A stretch of 64,000 nt of DNA from Toxotes chatareus (lineage: Eukaryota; Chordata; Actinopteri; Toxotidae): positions 21,169,501 through 21,233,500 of the forward strand of contig CM028897.1 in assembly GCA_016801885.1 (NCBI GenBank), in the 5' to 3' direction. Shown here in pieces: positions 53,201 to 64,000 of this stretch (its first letter is position 1; every line of letters begins with the position of its first letter). Made by a program: the position numbers and the translations under genes. The notes under the pieces were generated by a model. The model worked only from the letters and a program-made list of their open reading frames with translations. It did not search any database and was not told the origin of the DNA.

Positions 53201-56137
53201 TTACAATGCAATTTTCTGTAATAAATAAACCAACTGTGTGTGAAATTGTTAGAATAAGCTCTTATCTAGGCCAGATTAAATTGCTGAGAATGAACTTGAA
53301 TATGCTTTGGATCAAATTTCTGTAAATATAACGTGTAGCCTGTGTAGACAGCTGGATGGATTAAAATAGGAGCATATCTACTCTGTCAGATGCGCGTCAG
53401 ACAAATGAATGGGGCTGAAACGTCTCCTGTGTAGACACACTGTCTGAGCGAGGCAGCGATACAGTGGATGACCCTAAATGTGTGACAAACCACCCCGATC
53501 TCAGCTCTCTTTTACAGGCACACTGTACAGCTCACAAAGTTGTTCATCCCTCCTATAGCTACAGTGATCATGGTCATTAGTCGGCATCTGTCCAGCAAGC
53601 CAATCCTAAATGGAACTGGATGGAAGACATTTATATCTCCACCACAGAAGAAAGACTGTTTTATGAACAAATCCTAATTACTGTGAGTTAAATAAATGTA
53701 GATGTGTGTTTTGGTGGACGAAGCAACAAATCAATAAAACAAAACAAACAAACAAACAAAAAATTACAAAAGCTAAGATATGGCTGTGTGTTTTGAGAAG
53801 TAATTGGCATTTATGGAATGTATAAACTGCGGTTATTGGGTTTAAACTTTCACCACTGGTATGGTTGAACAGTGTGAACCAAAACCCTCCACCTCTCCAT
53901 CAGGGGATGACAGAAAACCCACTGTCCTCAAAATATATGCTTCTCTGTTGAATCCATAGCTAGGGTGTAGTATTTAGATAAAGTGCTCAGTAAAAGTACT
54001 TTTTGCTTCGTAAGTATTTCAGCCCATGTTTTATGTATCTTGGTTAACTCCAGGGTAAGCTCAGCATGAGATTAGATTTTTAGATTTTTGCATGTGAAAC
54101 TTGTAGTTGAAACTATATTTGTGATGTTCAGTGACCAATCCTGGCTATGGGCTGCTGCTGAGAAACGAACATGCAGTGAAGAAACTGATTAGGATCTCTG
54201 GATGAGTTTTCTGCTGCAGTCTGTATTCACAAAATAAGATGGTTGTTTGATTATAAAAGGCCAAGTCAAGAGAACTAAAAAAAATCATCCATCTTTAAGA
54301 AGTCACATCAGCGTTTTGGCAGCTTGTTCCTTTTCACTACAGCGTGCAGTATTATTTTCAAATCCAGCAAAACAGAGACAGAAGGAGGGAAGCTGGGGAA
54401 AGACCTTAACTCTGTGACAAGGATATTAAAAGGCTTTATAACATTCCTCTCCATGTCTCACTTCACCGCTGTAGCTTTAGGCTCTTTAGACACAAATGGC
54501 TCTGAAAGGTCAAGCTAACATGTTATTTGGGTGCAGATAATCTCCCTCTGTGGATCCAGTTCCATCAAGAGAGTCTTTTTGTCCTCTGGGCAAAAAGATT
54601 GCTCCATTTCCATTTACAGCATCTTGACTTTTTGTAAATGTTGAGCAATTTCACTATCACCAATCCATCCCTATATGACCAATCTACACATGGTACTCTA
54701 AGCATTCCTTCTGGGCAATCATAACTATTTAGTGTTAGGACAGAGGTAACAGGAAGTGTGTGTAGTATGTAATTTGTGCCACGTTGTCAGGGTACTCAGG
54801 GATTTCAGCAGAAGGGGGACTCAACAGTTCACTACAGCCTGCAAGGGAAGGGTCCCATGACTGACAGAGACCACCGAAGGCCCTTGATAGCCCATGTACT
54901 TGAAAAAGACATTGTACATCCAAGAGAATAAAATGAGAAGTGGCAGAATAGGGGATACAAATTGTGGGGGGGTAAATTGGCCACACACATTATAATCAAC
55001 ACTCTAAACTATTACTGCTATTGATGAGCCAAGGAAGCACAGAATAGAAAGTAACATGTTTAAGTGTTAAAAAATGAGTTAGCTTCTCACCACACTGACT
55101 ATAAATGACTATGGTCTGGCTATACAGGTGAACTTTCAAGACCTCTTGGTTGTCAGAAACGCTCGGGTCTCTAGTTTCATGGTGGTTTGGTATGGTGGTA
55201 TGTACAAAGCCATCTGTGCTTGTTTCAACACGAGGGGGATTAGAATTATAATTTATTGTAAACATGTTCATATATTATAATGCCAAGCACTTAATGTTTT
55301 CCAATCACGTGGTAAGAAATAACAGTTTCTACATCGGTGCATGTTGTATCAGTACTTAAACACACAGTTTGTGCGATAGCCTATTAAGCAAAAAGAGACA
55401 GTATGAGACATGCTGTATCCAAAAGACATTCATACACAGTCTCTATTGATGCATTACCTTCTGCTTCTGTGGCAGTGCAGCTGACAGCAGTCACACGTGG
55501 AAGCTGCTGAGTAGAGAGTGTCCTGGAATACTTGGGCTCTGTCCACTGAGGAAATCTGGCCCTGTAGAGAGATAACGTGTGGAATAATTTATGAGCATTG
55601 GAGGACTGAAAAGTGACACATCTGAAGTGTACTGGTGTATCCATTCATGTCTAAACCCACTTGGCAATGCTAAATGTTAATTCTCAAGAAGTATGGGAGA
55701 AAAAAAATCATGCTCCTCCGACAGCAGAAACTGTGATTAGAGCGGGCAGGAAAAACCTCTGTGCAGCCACTGCCTGTATGGAAAACAAGCCGGGTAGCTG
55801 CTAGGCTAGAATCCAGTTGCCTGAGGCTGAGCCGATCTAATTGGCAGCTGTCTGACGTGTCAGCCGAGTCAGCACTGCCATTTTGGGCCCTGATCAAAAG
55901 TGAACGCTGGCTGTTATGGTGGTGGTGGAGGGGGTGATGCTTCCAGCGCTGGGATGAAGGTCCAAACCCACTCCATTAGGACTCTACCTCGCTGTGTTTC
56001 TATATGTGTGTGGTGTGTGTGTGTGTATATGTGTGCGATTCTGTCATCAGAGCTCTGTGCCAGCCGATGGCATGTCACTTTTAGCAGCTTATCACTGAGG
56101 CTGTGACATCATTAGGGATGGGGTAATGTGCAAACAT

Positions 56138-56138
<1 letters not shown>

Positions 56139-56168
<30 letters not shown>
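56139..56168. repeat. (CA)n microsatellite
   Basis: About 15 CA units. Confidence 0.97.
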
Positions 56169-56169
<1 letters not shown>

Positions 56170-57644
56170 TTAGGCATATTTGTGGCATAATGCAGAGGGC
56201 CAGGTCCCTTATTCATTGTTACTAGGAGAGAATTTACCTCTAATGCATTACTGTTGGACACTGCTGATGTTCGCACTATTAAAGTCATTGTATTGAATTT
56301 GGAGCCTGTCTTGCATACAAGAAAAATTCAACTAGTTGTTCAATTTTTACTTTTCAAACTGTGTGGCAGAAAGCAAATAAAAGAATACATGATCAGCGTA
56401 TCAAGTCCAACCTCTTTGCAACCAATTTCTATTAAAATTCCACCTCAGTGGGACTTCAGTCACATTTTTTGATCAACACAGAAAGTCCTCTGTGTTTGAT
56501 AATAGCCCTGATTTATTAAGTTCTGAGACAAAGCCACTAAAGCTGTCATTAAAAAACAAAAAACAAAACACAAGACATGTTTTGTGAGTTTTCACCGTGA
56601 TGTCACAGGGGGTAAAATAACTTTTCCATCATTTCCCACCCATGAAAACACTGATCCACCACACAGAGATTAACTTGATCCCAGCTGCATCACATGATTA
56701 ACTATTTATCTGTTCTTTTTTTTCTGTTTTGTCTGCTTGGAGTTTGACAGTTCAGGGAGTTTATTGAGAAACTGGGTTGCAAGAAAGGAGTGAAGAGAAG
56801 GGTGAAGGAGACTAGCGTGGATTCTTTTCACCTTTACCTCTGTCCAGAGGTGAAACAAATGTGGGACAGGTATGAGGCAGTGTTACCCCCCAAAAGCGTG
56901 CACAATGTGTTATATTTTATTTTCATTTTCATTTTCTTTTATTATGGCAATCCTGGTGACTCATCTAGTCATTTGGCAACTTTTCTGTCAGAATTTCTTA
57001 CGTCTACTTTTGGTGACTGGGCCTTATAACATGATTCCACTGTAGATGAGCTTTCAACCATGTCTCCCAGTCTTGATCAGTGAACAGTGTGAGCTCAGTT
57101 GTTTTGTGAGAAGTTGTAGGATTTTGGTCGCATGATAACATTTGATTGTAAGTGGGTGGAGATGTTCAAAGATGGTCTCTAGCGTGAGACATGAATGTCC
57201 TTCTCGATCTTTCCGCGGCTCTCCACTGACTCCCACTCAATGACCCCGATTCCTTAAAGATATCAGTAACGTTACTAGAACAAGTTGCTGACAGGAGAGA
57301 AAATAATTGAAATAAATAAGGTTCCAATGTGAACATTTCGGTGTCTTATTTTCTTTCAGTTCTTTCTTCCACTGGACATGTCATGTGAAAAACCTACTTT
57401 TAGCTTGGTTTTGTTTTGTGAGGGAGAGCCCTGCTGAGATGCTGACAGCTGCAGAAAACAGAAAGAGAAGAAACACAAATTCAGGGAGAGAGAAAGGGAG
57501 AGAGGGAGAGCTCATTAGAACAAAGCTAAAACATGAGAGAGGAGAAGGTAGGGATGGGAAACAACAGTAAAACCAAGGCTGAGGCTAATTAAAAAGGCTT
57601 AAATTAATTGAGTTTCTGTATTTAACTGCCATGAAAATCTACAT

Positions 57645-57684
57645 GTGCGCGCACGCACGCACGCACACACACACACACACACAC
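57645..57684. repeat. (CG/GCAC)n-(CA)n microsatellite
   Basis: Alternating purine-pyrimidine run: GCGC, then GCAC units, then about ten CA units. Z-DNA-prone composition. Confidence 0.93.
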
Positions 57685-58689
57685 TCAACAAACCGACCAG
57701 TGACGATGCAGAGAACAAATCAAAGGGTGAGAAAAGGCTGATTAAGAGCTTAGAAACTTGAGGAGGAAGATGAAAGGGAAGGCATGGAGAGAGATGGAGG
57801 AAGAGACAAAGAGAGGAAGAGCTCCATGTTACAGGCACATTGTAACCGCTGGAAAAGGCACTCTCCACAATGGTAGTTGGGGCTCTGTGACTTCATCCAG
57901 CTGTACATCTTAAAAATTTCTTGAGGTGTGTCCAAACTGAACTCGAAATAACACAAACACCCATGCATTATTTGCATGAATGCATGAATTTGACTGAATC
58001 CATTAGGAGTAGTAGGCAACATTATACATTTAATGAATGTTCGCAGTGTGTCTATGTATGAATGACAGCTCAGACTTACTATGAGCTCAAGCCCTTTCTG
58101 TTGTTTTTCTCCATTTCTCCTGTTCTTGTCTCATTTATCTCCACATTGATGAAGTGGATGAGATCAGAGATTCATAAAGCACTTTTTTTTTTTTTTGCTC
58201 GAGTTGAAATATTTTCAAACTTGGGAGATGGATGGTCATGGAGATGGATCTGTTATGATTTCATCCACAGCTGTTTGAGTTTGAAGGCTGCTGTGAATTC
58301 TGTGGACTGCTTTTTAGTTTTGAACTTTTTTTTGAGTTTTTTTGAGCACAGTCTCTGCACCCACAACATCCAACATCCATTTCAATTACAGTCTGCACAA
58401 AAACCTATACACTATATAAGGTAAAGGAAAAATGTACATGAGAACAAAGACAGTAAGGCCTTGCAGATCTTTGGTTTAGGTTGGTTTGCATTAAAATTTG
58501 TCAATGTCAAGATGTCCTGAGTCAATTCAGAGAATTTGTATAGGGCCATATTTTATTGGTTCAAATACAATAAAGCCAGTTGAAAGCTAATCATTTACTT
58601 TACTGTACTCTGCTGTGTTTTGCTCCTTTTGATTAGGACATCCCTAGTTAAACTGTGTACTTTTCTTAGGCTGGGGGAGTTTCATCATC

Positions 58690-58895
58690 TTGGTTATCAG
58701 TAATAACAACATGGCCGGTTAAGGAACTATGACGGTCATGGCTAAAAGACACCAATGTTGGCAGTTAACGGTCCCCCATGTTAAAGACGTATGCTTTGTT
58801 GCTCAATCATCCCCAACTCCTCCCAGCACAGAGTTTGTCAGTGTATGACAATGACTGATGTTGCCATTATTCTTGGGAGGACAGTCTTGATGTAA
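58690..58895 (+). repeat. ggttaagg-type teleost repeat, copy 2
   Basis: Partial match to 44305-44700 in the same orientation: ccggttaaggaactatg, ggctaaaagacaccaatg, ttggcagtta, and ttcttgggaggacagtc. More diverged and shorter than copy 1. Confidence 0.4.
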
Positions 58896-60409
58896 TTCAG
58901 ATATCTTATCTTTAATTTTTAGACAACAATATATGAAAACATAAATGAATTAGACCACCAAGATGGCGACCCCATAATCCTTTAAACTGCACTTTACAAA
59001 TTTGGAGGGAAATTCATCATTCATTATAATTCATTATTCTGCCATACAATGCAAAATGTATTTATGGAACAGGAACCATGCATTCACCAGGTCTGAATGC
59101 ATATTGGTTATTGCAAAGTTACAATAGCTGCTGGTTTATTCTAAGTGCGGTTTTAATTTACAAGAAACACCAAATGCTACAGGACAGGCAGTGACTTTAA
59201 AGGCTGTAATGTTAGCATACTAGTCACACCCATACAAACTGAATTAACAAGCTACTGAACCAACACTCGCCCCCACTCCCTTCCCCACGGTGAGAGAGAC
59301 TCCAGAAGTGCCACAGTTCTCTTGAAGAGCACCGGCACTGCCTTGTCTTAAATAGGTGTCCTGCCTGGTTATGCACAGTATCTGCGATGTCTATGACACT
59401 GTAATATATTTGTCTGTCACTCCTTTGCTTTCCCCCTGAGTAGCTTGATGAATGTACCTAGCACAATAATTCCTCACACACTCCCTGTAACATAAAGCCA
59501 CCAGAATACGAAGCAGAGAGAGGGACAGAGTTCTTGGTCGTGTATTCTTATAAGGTCTGAATGTCTTCTCAAAGGCAGAAAGATGGCGTGAGTCCTCCAA
59601 AGTGAGGATATTGTGCTCATCTTCACTTTTACATGGGACTAGTACTGGTTTATGCACTACGGTTGAGGTAGAATTTTTAATTAGGATTATTTCAGTGATG
59701 TTAAAGGTTAGTCTAAGGTTACATGAGCTGGGTAAGCTGACAATGAATACATTAGAAGAGTTAAGAGAGTTAAGAGTGAAAAAATGTTGGATTGAGGCGC
59801 TCATATAAAGTGCTTCAGAGGACTGAGACCAATAATGTGGTTGACTAAGAGCTTATTTATTAAAAACCACACCCTCTGATCTGTATTCTGTTTCACTCAG
59901 CCCTTTCTGCACTTTACCTACTGCACATACATGAACCAAAATATTGGAAGCTCCTGGAGATGCCCACACAGTCTGTGCACCCAGGATCTACCACCTTATG
60001 CTGGTCATTGTGTGTGTTTGAGAGTGTAAAGACATCATGACGTTGTAGAAAGAGTTATTATTGTTTGTGATACATAAGGATATGTTTCAGGTTGTATCAA
60101 CCACACACTCTACAAATATAGATCAAGGAAAAACAAATTTAAACAATCTTCTCTTACTTGGTGAATTTGATTAATTAATGACTGGATGTTTTTCTGTAAA
60201 CAGTGTTAGGTGTCACTTCAGTGTGTTGCTTAAAGGCTTTTCCATTCCCCGTCTTTAATCCAGCCACTGAGAGTTTGCTTGCAGTGCCCAGCTACCTTGC
60301 TAACTTCCAACCTCACATGCTCATTTCTACACTATGACTCTCCATTCGTCTCTGTCTGTATCTGTGGTTATCTGTTGGTCCCAGGGGGCAGAGGGGGGAG
60401 GAGGAAGAA

Positions 60410-60530
60410 GTGGAGGGCAGGTGGAGTAAACAGTGTATCCCCTGGCAACCCATTAGCTGACAAGCCCCATCTTCAGCCTGCCTTTATTTAGGCTCATATT
60501 AATTAGTGGGACAAGTTGTGCACGGGGGGA
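60410..60530. promoter_or_regulatory. possible non-coding regulatory element
   Basis: Unique-looking sequence with cccattagctgacaag and ctcatattaattagtggg homeodomain-type words and no open frame of note. Composition only. Confidence 0.12.
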
Positions 60531-61748
60531 AGCACCACTAACCTGCTTTTCTCATCCCTCCTTAAGGCCTTAGGATGCTTCAGACAAGCTAGTTTGCACT
60601 GAGTGCCATCTATCAACTCCTTTATATCTTATGATTCGGGACTACAGCTCCCAGTGAGCCCAGTGAAAACACTAGTCAAGTGCCCAGCAGAACACAACAT
60701 TGATGCACCAGTCTGTGTTCAGTTAGCAGACTGGTATTACTCAGCCGGGTTTTTTCCTCTGGTTCCATCAGAAATTCTAACGACTAATGACTATATTAAG
60801 TATAGGTAATTAAACTTACCACACAGTACTCACCACACCTATCTTGTCTGTGTGATTAGTCCAGACCTTAAACAGCTTCATTACAGAGGGATAAAGAAAC
60901 AACACTAAAATGAATTATGTTTGGTTTACTGTTTATTGCTGTACTCTTCAGTTTACTTTCCAATTGTTAGCACAAAGACAGTGAAATGTATAAAACAGTA
61001 ATACATATATAATGTAAATACAATGCAAATGTAATGGCAATAAATGCCATTTACCCCACATATTAGTATTTCAGTCACTACATTTGTGCTTTGCCTCAGT
61101 TATCAGTCATTTTTTTTTTGCGAATGGGCTGGTGTTACAGTAGACTCTGTATGAAACTTCACCATAGCATCTGATTGATGCCACGTTCAAATCTGTCCGT
61201 TAATTATAAGGCTACAGCTAGGGGTACAGCTCAGTATAAAGGCTGACAAAAAAAAACAAAACTGTTATGAGCTACACATCCACCGAGATACAGGGAGAAG
61301 CTAATTAAGGCTGATGCCGTCTGGTTTGTCTGTGCATCACTATTTTTCCCCCATATATAGTTGATTTTGATCAAATTCTATTTACTTATATTTTAGGCTA
61401 ATACGCCCTTTAGATGATACATTTTTCATTTTCTGAGTGTCCTTTGGTTAGAGCACATGGAGTCAGCTGAACGCTGCAAAAACGTGACAACAACACAAAG
61501 GCCTTTTCAGTTCTGTAGTAAAGTCCAGGTGTAGTATACAAACAGAGGTGGAGATAGCAGGAGGACAGAGGAGTGGAGAGAGGGAGTAGCAGTGAAGAGG
61601 AGGTAGCTGCTGTTTCATTAACTGCCGGTCGACAGCACATACATCAAGCTCCCACAATGCTTAGGGAGCGCAACCGTAACCTGCAGTGATCCACCCACAA
61701 GAAGAGCTGCCAGTGATGGATTGTGTGACATGAACTGAGAGCACACTC

Positions 61749-61749
61749 A

Positions 61750-61787
<38 letters not shown>
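61749..61787. repeat. compound (CT)n-(CA)n microsatellite
   Basis: A CT run of about six units followed by about 12 CA units. Confidence 0.95.
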
Positions 61788-62336
61788 GTCTAAGCATTTC
61801 TCCCAGACTGAATCTCATTGGATCTTATGATCTCTGGAATAAATCAAAAATACCTGGAGAGGACAAAATTACTCAGACTGAAAATATTTTATTTACTCTT
61901 ATAAAAGACATTTTACTACTTCCCTTTATTGTAAGGATTTTTTTGAGCATGTAACCTACAATAAATGAAAAATGAAAAGTCAGCAGTTATAGTGTACTGT
62001 TTTGAATTAAGTAATATCCATTTTGGCATAAGAATCATAATGCTTTAATCTGAATTAACTACGTAAATCACCCAAAGGGGAAAAAAAAAAAAAACCTTAA
62101 ACGGACAGATAGCCTTCTGCAGCAAGTTTGGTGGCATAGATTGTGTTAATGATGAAATCTCCCGATCACCCTCCTCCTCCTGAGCTGCTGACATTCAGGT
62201 TTGCGCAGTTGTGAGGGTTTGGGTAAGAACACAAAAACGTTCTTGCATGGGACCTAATGTGTAAACACACATCTAGTGCCTTTGTGTAATAGCAGGAAAT
62301 GCACTAATATTAGACATCCGTACCGTAGTCATTTAT

Positions 62337-62503
62337 TTATGATATTTTTTTTTTAAACTCAGCAGATAAATATTTCAGAAGACGGGAAGGCCAAACTTTC
62401 TTCACATCTTCCACAACTGCAAAGTTTCCTTTCTCTAAAGTCTGGTGTGGTATTGTGTGGAGGTGCCTGTATATTTCATGCATATGATCTTTCCACATCC
62501 TGC
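62337..62503 (-). CDS. weak candidate terminal exon of an unidentified minus-strand gene
   Basis: On the minus strand a pyrimidine-rich acceptor (gtccacacaccctgtctcatag) precedes 55 open codons ending in TAA, which overlaps an AATAAA-type signal (taaataaatga). The peptide includes RMWKDHMHEIYRHLHTIPHQ and VEDVKKVWPSRLLKYLSAEF. It looks protein-like, but I do not recognise it. The adjacent A run at the end (Lys-Lys-Lys) and short length make chance quite possible. Confidence 0.2.
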
Positions 62504-63379
62504 CTATGAGACAGGGTGTGTGGACAGCAAGAGGCTCAGTCTGCATAGTAATTGGTTGGGTAGGCGGCCGTAATGTTTTAATGCATAAATATATCAAGCA
62601 TTGAAATTACAATTTAATGGTCTGTGGAATTAGAGAAGGAAGCTCTTGTTCTCTCCACTCACTCTCACTTTTTACTCACTGTCCCCGCCCTACCCCTTTC
62701 TCTGCTCCTGTACCACTTGCTTTCATTCACTCCCAATTCTCTGTTTCCTGATACATTTTTTTTTTTTTTTTTTAATTTTTCATAATGCACAAAGCTCACT
62801 CTGTCTTTTTCTATCTGTTGACATTTGGTTGTTACAGTACAGTATTTTAAAACATATATTTCGGCATGATTTTGTGCAATACATTGAGGAGTTAAAAAAA
62901 ATGGATAATAATATCAGGTAAATCTTATCAGCTGGCAAACAGGGTAGTGAGAGCAGAGCACTGTGGATCAGCTTTTTTGAAAGTCATGCCATGAGCGTTC
63001 TCTCTGTCAGAGATAACCGGTAAGCTGCCTTCAGATACAAGGTGAAGTGAATTTTTGGCTTCTTTCACTGATGATCCAGAATTTGTTGTTTCACTCTTGT
63101 GTTTTTAGCCATTCAGTGAGGCTCTAGTGAGTGTCAGTCAGTCTGTCAGGTTATTATTATTGGCCTGAATATGACACAACCATGATTATAACACAATCAG
63201 TCCCCTGTTACAACAACTGTTTTTTTGGGGAAAAAAAAACTCTGTAAAGATAAGAAACACTTTATCAGACAAGCCATGTTGGGAGAGATACTGAGATACT
63301 GTTAGTCCAGTGATAAGAGACTCCTCGTCCTTGAAGCCTTTTCTCATGGAAAAGTGAAACATGGAATTGTTATATTTAA

Positions 63380-63760
63380 CAATGTCTTGGTAGCACCCAA
63401 ATGTAGGACTTAGACTAAAAGACAGAATCAGAAGCAGTTTATTGGAAGAAACGTGATAATAAAAGTCCCGGAGCAGGATTCCTGGGCTGTAGATTGAGCC
63501 GGGCTGGAATGAGTGTCCAGGTTAGGCGGACAATAATTTAGTAAGCAAACTGGCTAAACAGGGATCCACTGGGAAAGATGGCAGCAGGAATGGTGCTGAG
63601 TGTGGCTGGATTGCAGGTAGGTCAGCTGAATGTTGAGGTGAACTGAAGATCTGGTGAAGAATGGACTGAAGGACTTGTGTTTCAATACAGTTGCCTTCAG
63701 GTGTAGATGATGAGGTGATAGCAGGTGTGCAGGAGATCTGGTGGGAAGCAGAAACTAGGT
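63380..63760. repeat. teleost interspersed repeat fragment
   Basis: Phrases ggtagcacccaaatgtagga, agaatcagaagcagtttatt and ggaagaaacgtgataataaa resemble the start of a common fish repeat whose other end resembles 33690-33890. No terminal repeats or coding frame were resolved. Confidence 0.45.
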
Positions 63761-64000
63761 CTGCCATGTGGAAATTTTTCATATAGAGGTTGTAGTAGTG
63801 ATATTAAGGTTAAAATTGTGAAGTTAGAAAATAAACCCCACCCAAAACCACTTTTGTAACAATATTCCACAAGTCCATTAGGTTGTAAAACTCTACCCAG
63901 GGTTTTTTTTTTTTTTAAGGAAATAAGGATTATACCTTGAGATCATTTAGAACACATGTCCCTTAGGGTAAAATGACAACTGTGACTGCTGAGCTGGAAA

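Larger units (their letters stand above)
53201..58689. other. long non-coding stretch
   Basis: Mostly unique-looking sequence. It holds (AAAC)n near 53740-53762, (CA)n at 56139-56168, a CG/CA repeat at 57645-57684 and short poly-T tracts. Open frames are short and unlike known families. Confidence 0.5.
58896..63379. other. long non-coding stretch
   Basis: A 137-codon minus-strand frame at 59391-59804 has no family resemblance or splice support. G-rich patch at 60386-60420, CT/CA microsatellite at 61749-61787, poly-T at 62757-62774. A weak exon candidate is listed at 62337. Confidence 0.5.

Noticed and set aside
59391..59804. 137-codon minus-strand open frame
   Set aside because: No motif, signal peptide, splice pattern or family resemblance.

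Overview
This window looks like intergenic or deep-intronic DNA from a ray-finned (teleost) fish. The evidence is the repeat content: L2-type non-LTR retrotransposons with typical fish 3' tails, a Penelope-like retroelement, Tc1-like and hAT transposons, tRNA-headed SINE-like repeats, many long CA/GT microsatellites, and several interspersed families that I recognise as common in percomorph genomes. No bacterial-style operon, rRNA, tRNA gene, CRISPR array or intact host protein gene is visible. Nearly all recognisable protein sequence belongs to decayed mobile elements.

Layout. 1-0.8 kb: the broken C-terminus of a Penelope-like element. 3-9 kb: scattered repeats, including a 202-bp Tc1-type miniature element with 52-bp perfect inverted ends (5680-5881) and a minus-strand SINE (6948-7093). 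9-9.7 kb: a deleted Tc1-like transposon. 12-13.7 kb: a hAT 5' half whose BED-type finger is split by a SINE, followed by an L2-type reverse transcriptase scrap. 15.9-16.7 kb: a complete but internally deleted hAT element with an 8-bp target duplication. 18.7 kb and 23.4-24 kb: three copies of a miniature inverted-repeat element, two of them head to head.

The centre (24.9-29.4 kb) is a LINE nest. An older minus-strand L2-like copy is split by a younger minus-strand copy of another L2-like family. The younger copy was in turn interrupted by a plus-strand 3' fragment of its own family, which leaves two arms of about 565 bp in inverted orientation. A second copy of the deleted Tc1 family follows at 30-30.8 kb. 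From 31 kb on, the DNA is mostly non-coding with dispersed repeat fragments and microsatellites. It also holds a possible pair of host exons at 33.5-34.1 kb (+), other weaker exon candidates (14.7, 31.9 and 62.4 kb on the minus strand; 34.7 kb on the plus strand), a G-rich quadruplex-type tract at 47.5 kb, and a fold-back repeat of about 720 bp at 48.2-49.0 kb.

No cooperating gene system was found. The items of most interest are the nested and fold-back transposon structures, two repeat families shared between distant parts of the window, and the short unidentified exon candidates. Family names for repeats come from recognising characteristic phrases, not from a database search. Boundaries of old repeats are approximate.
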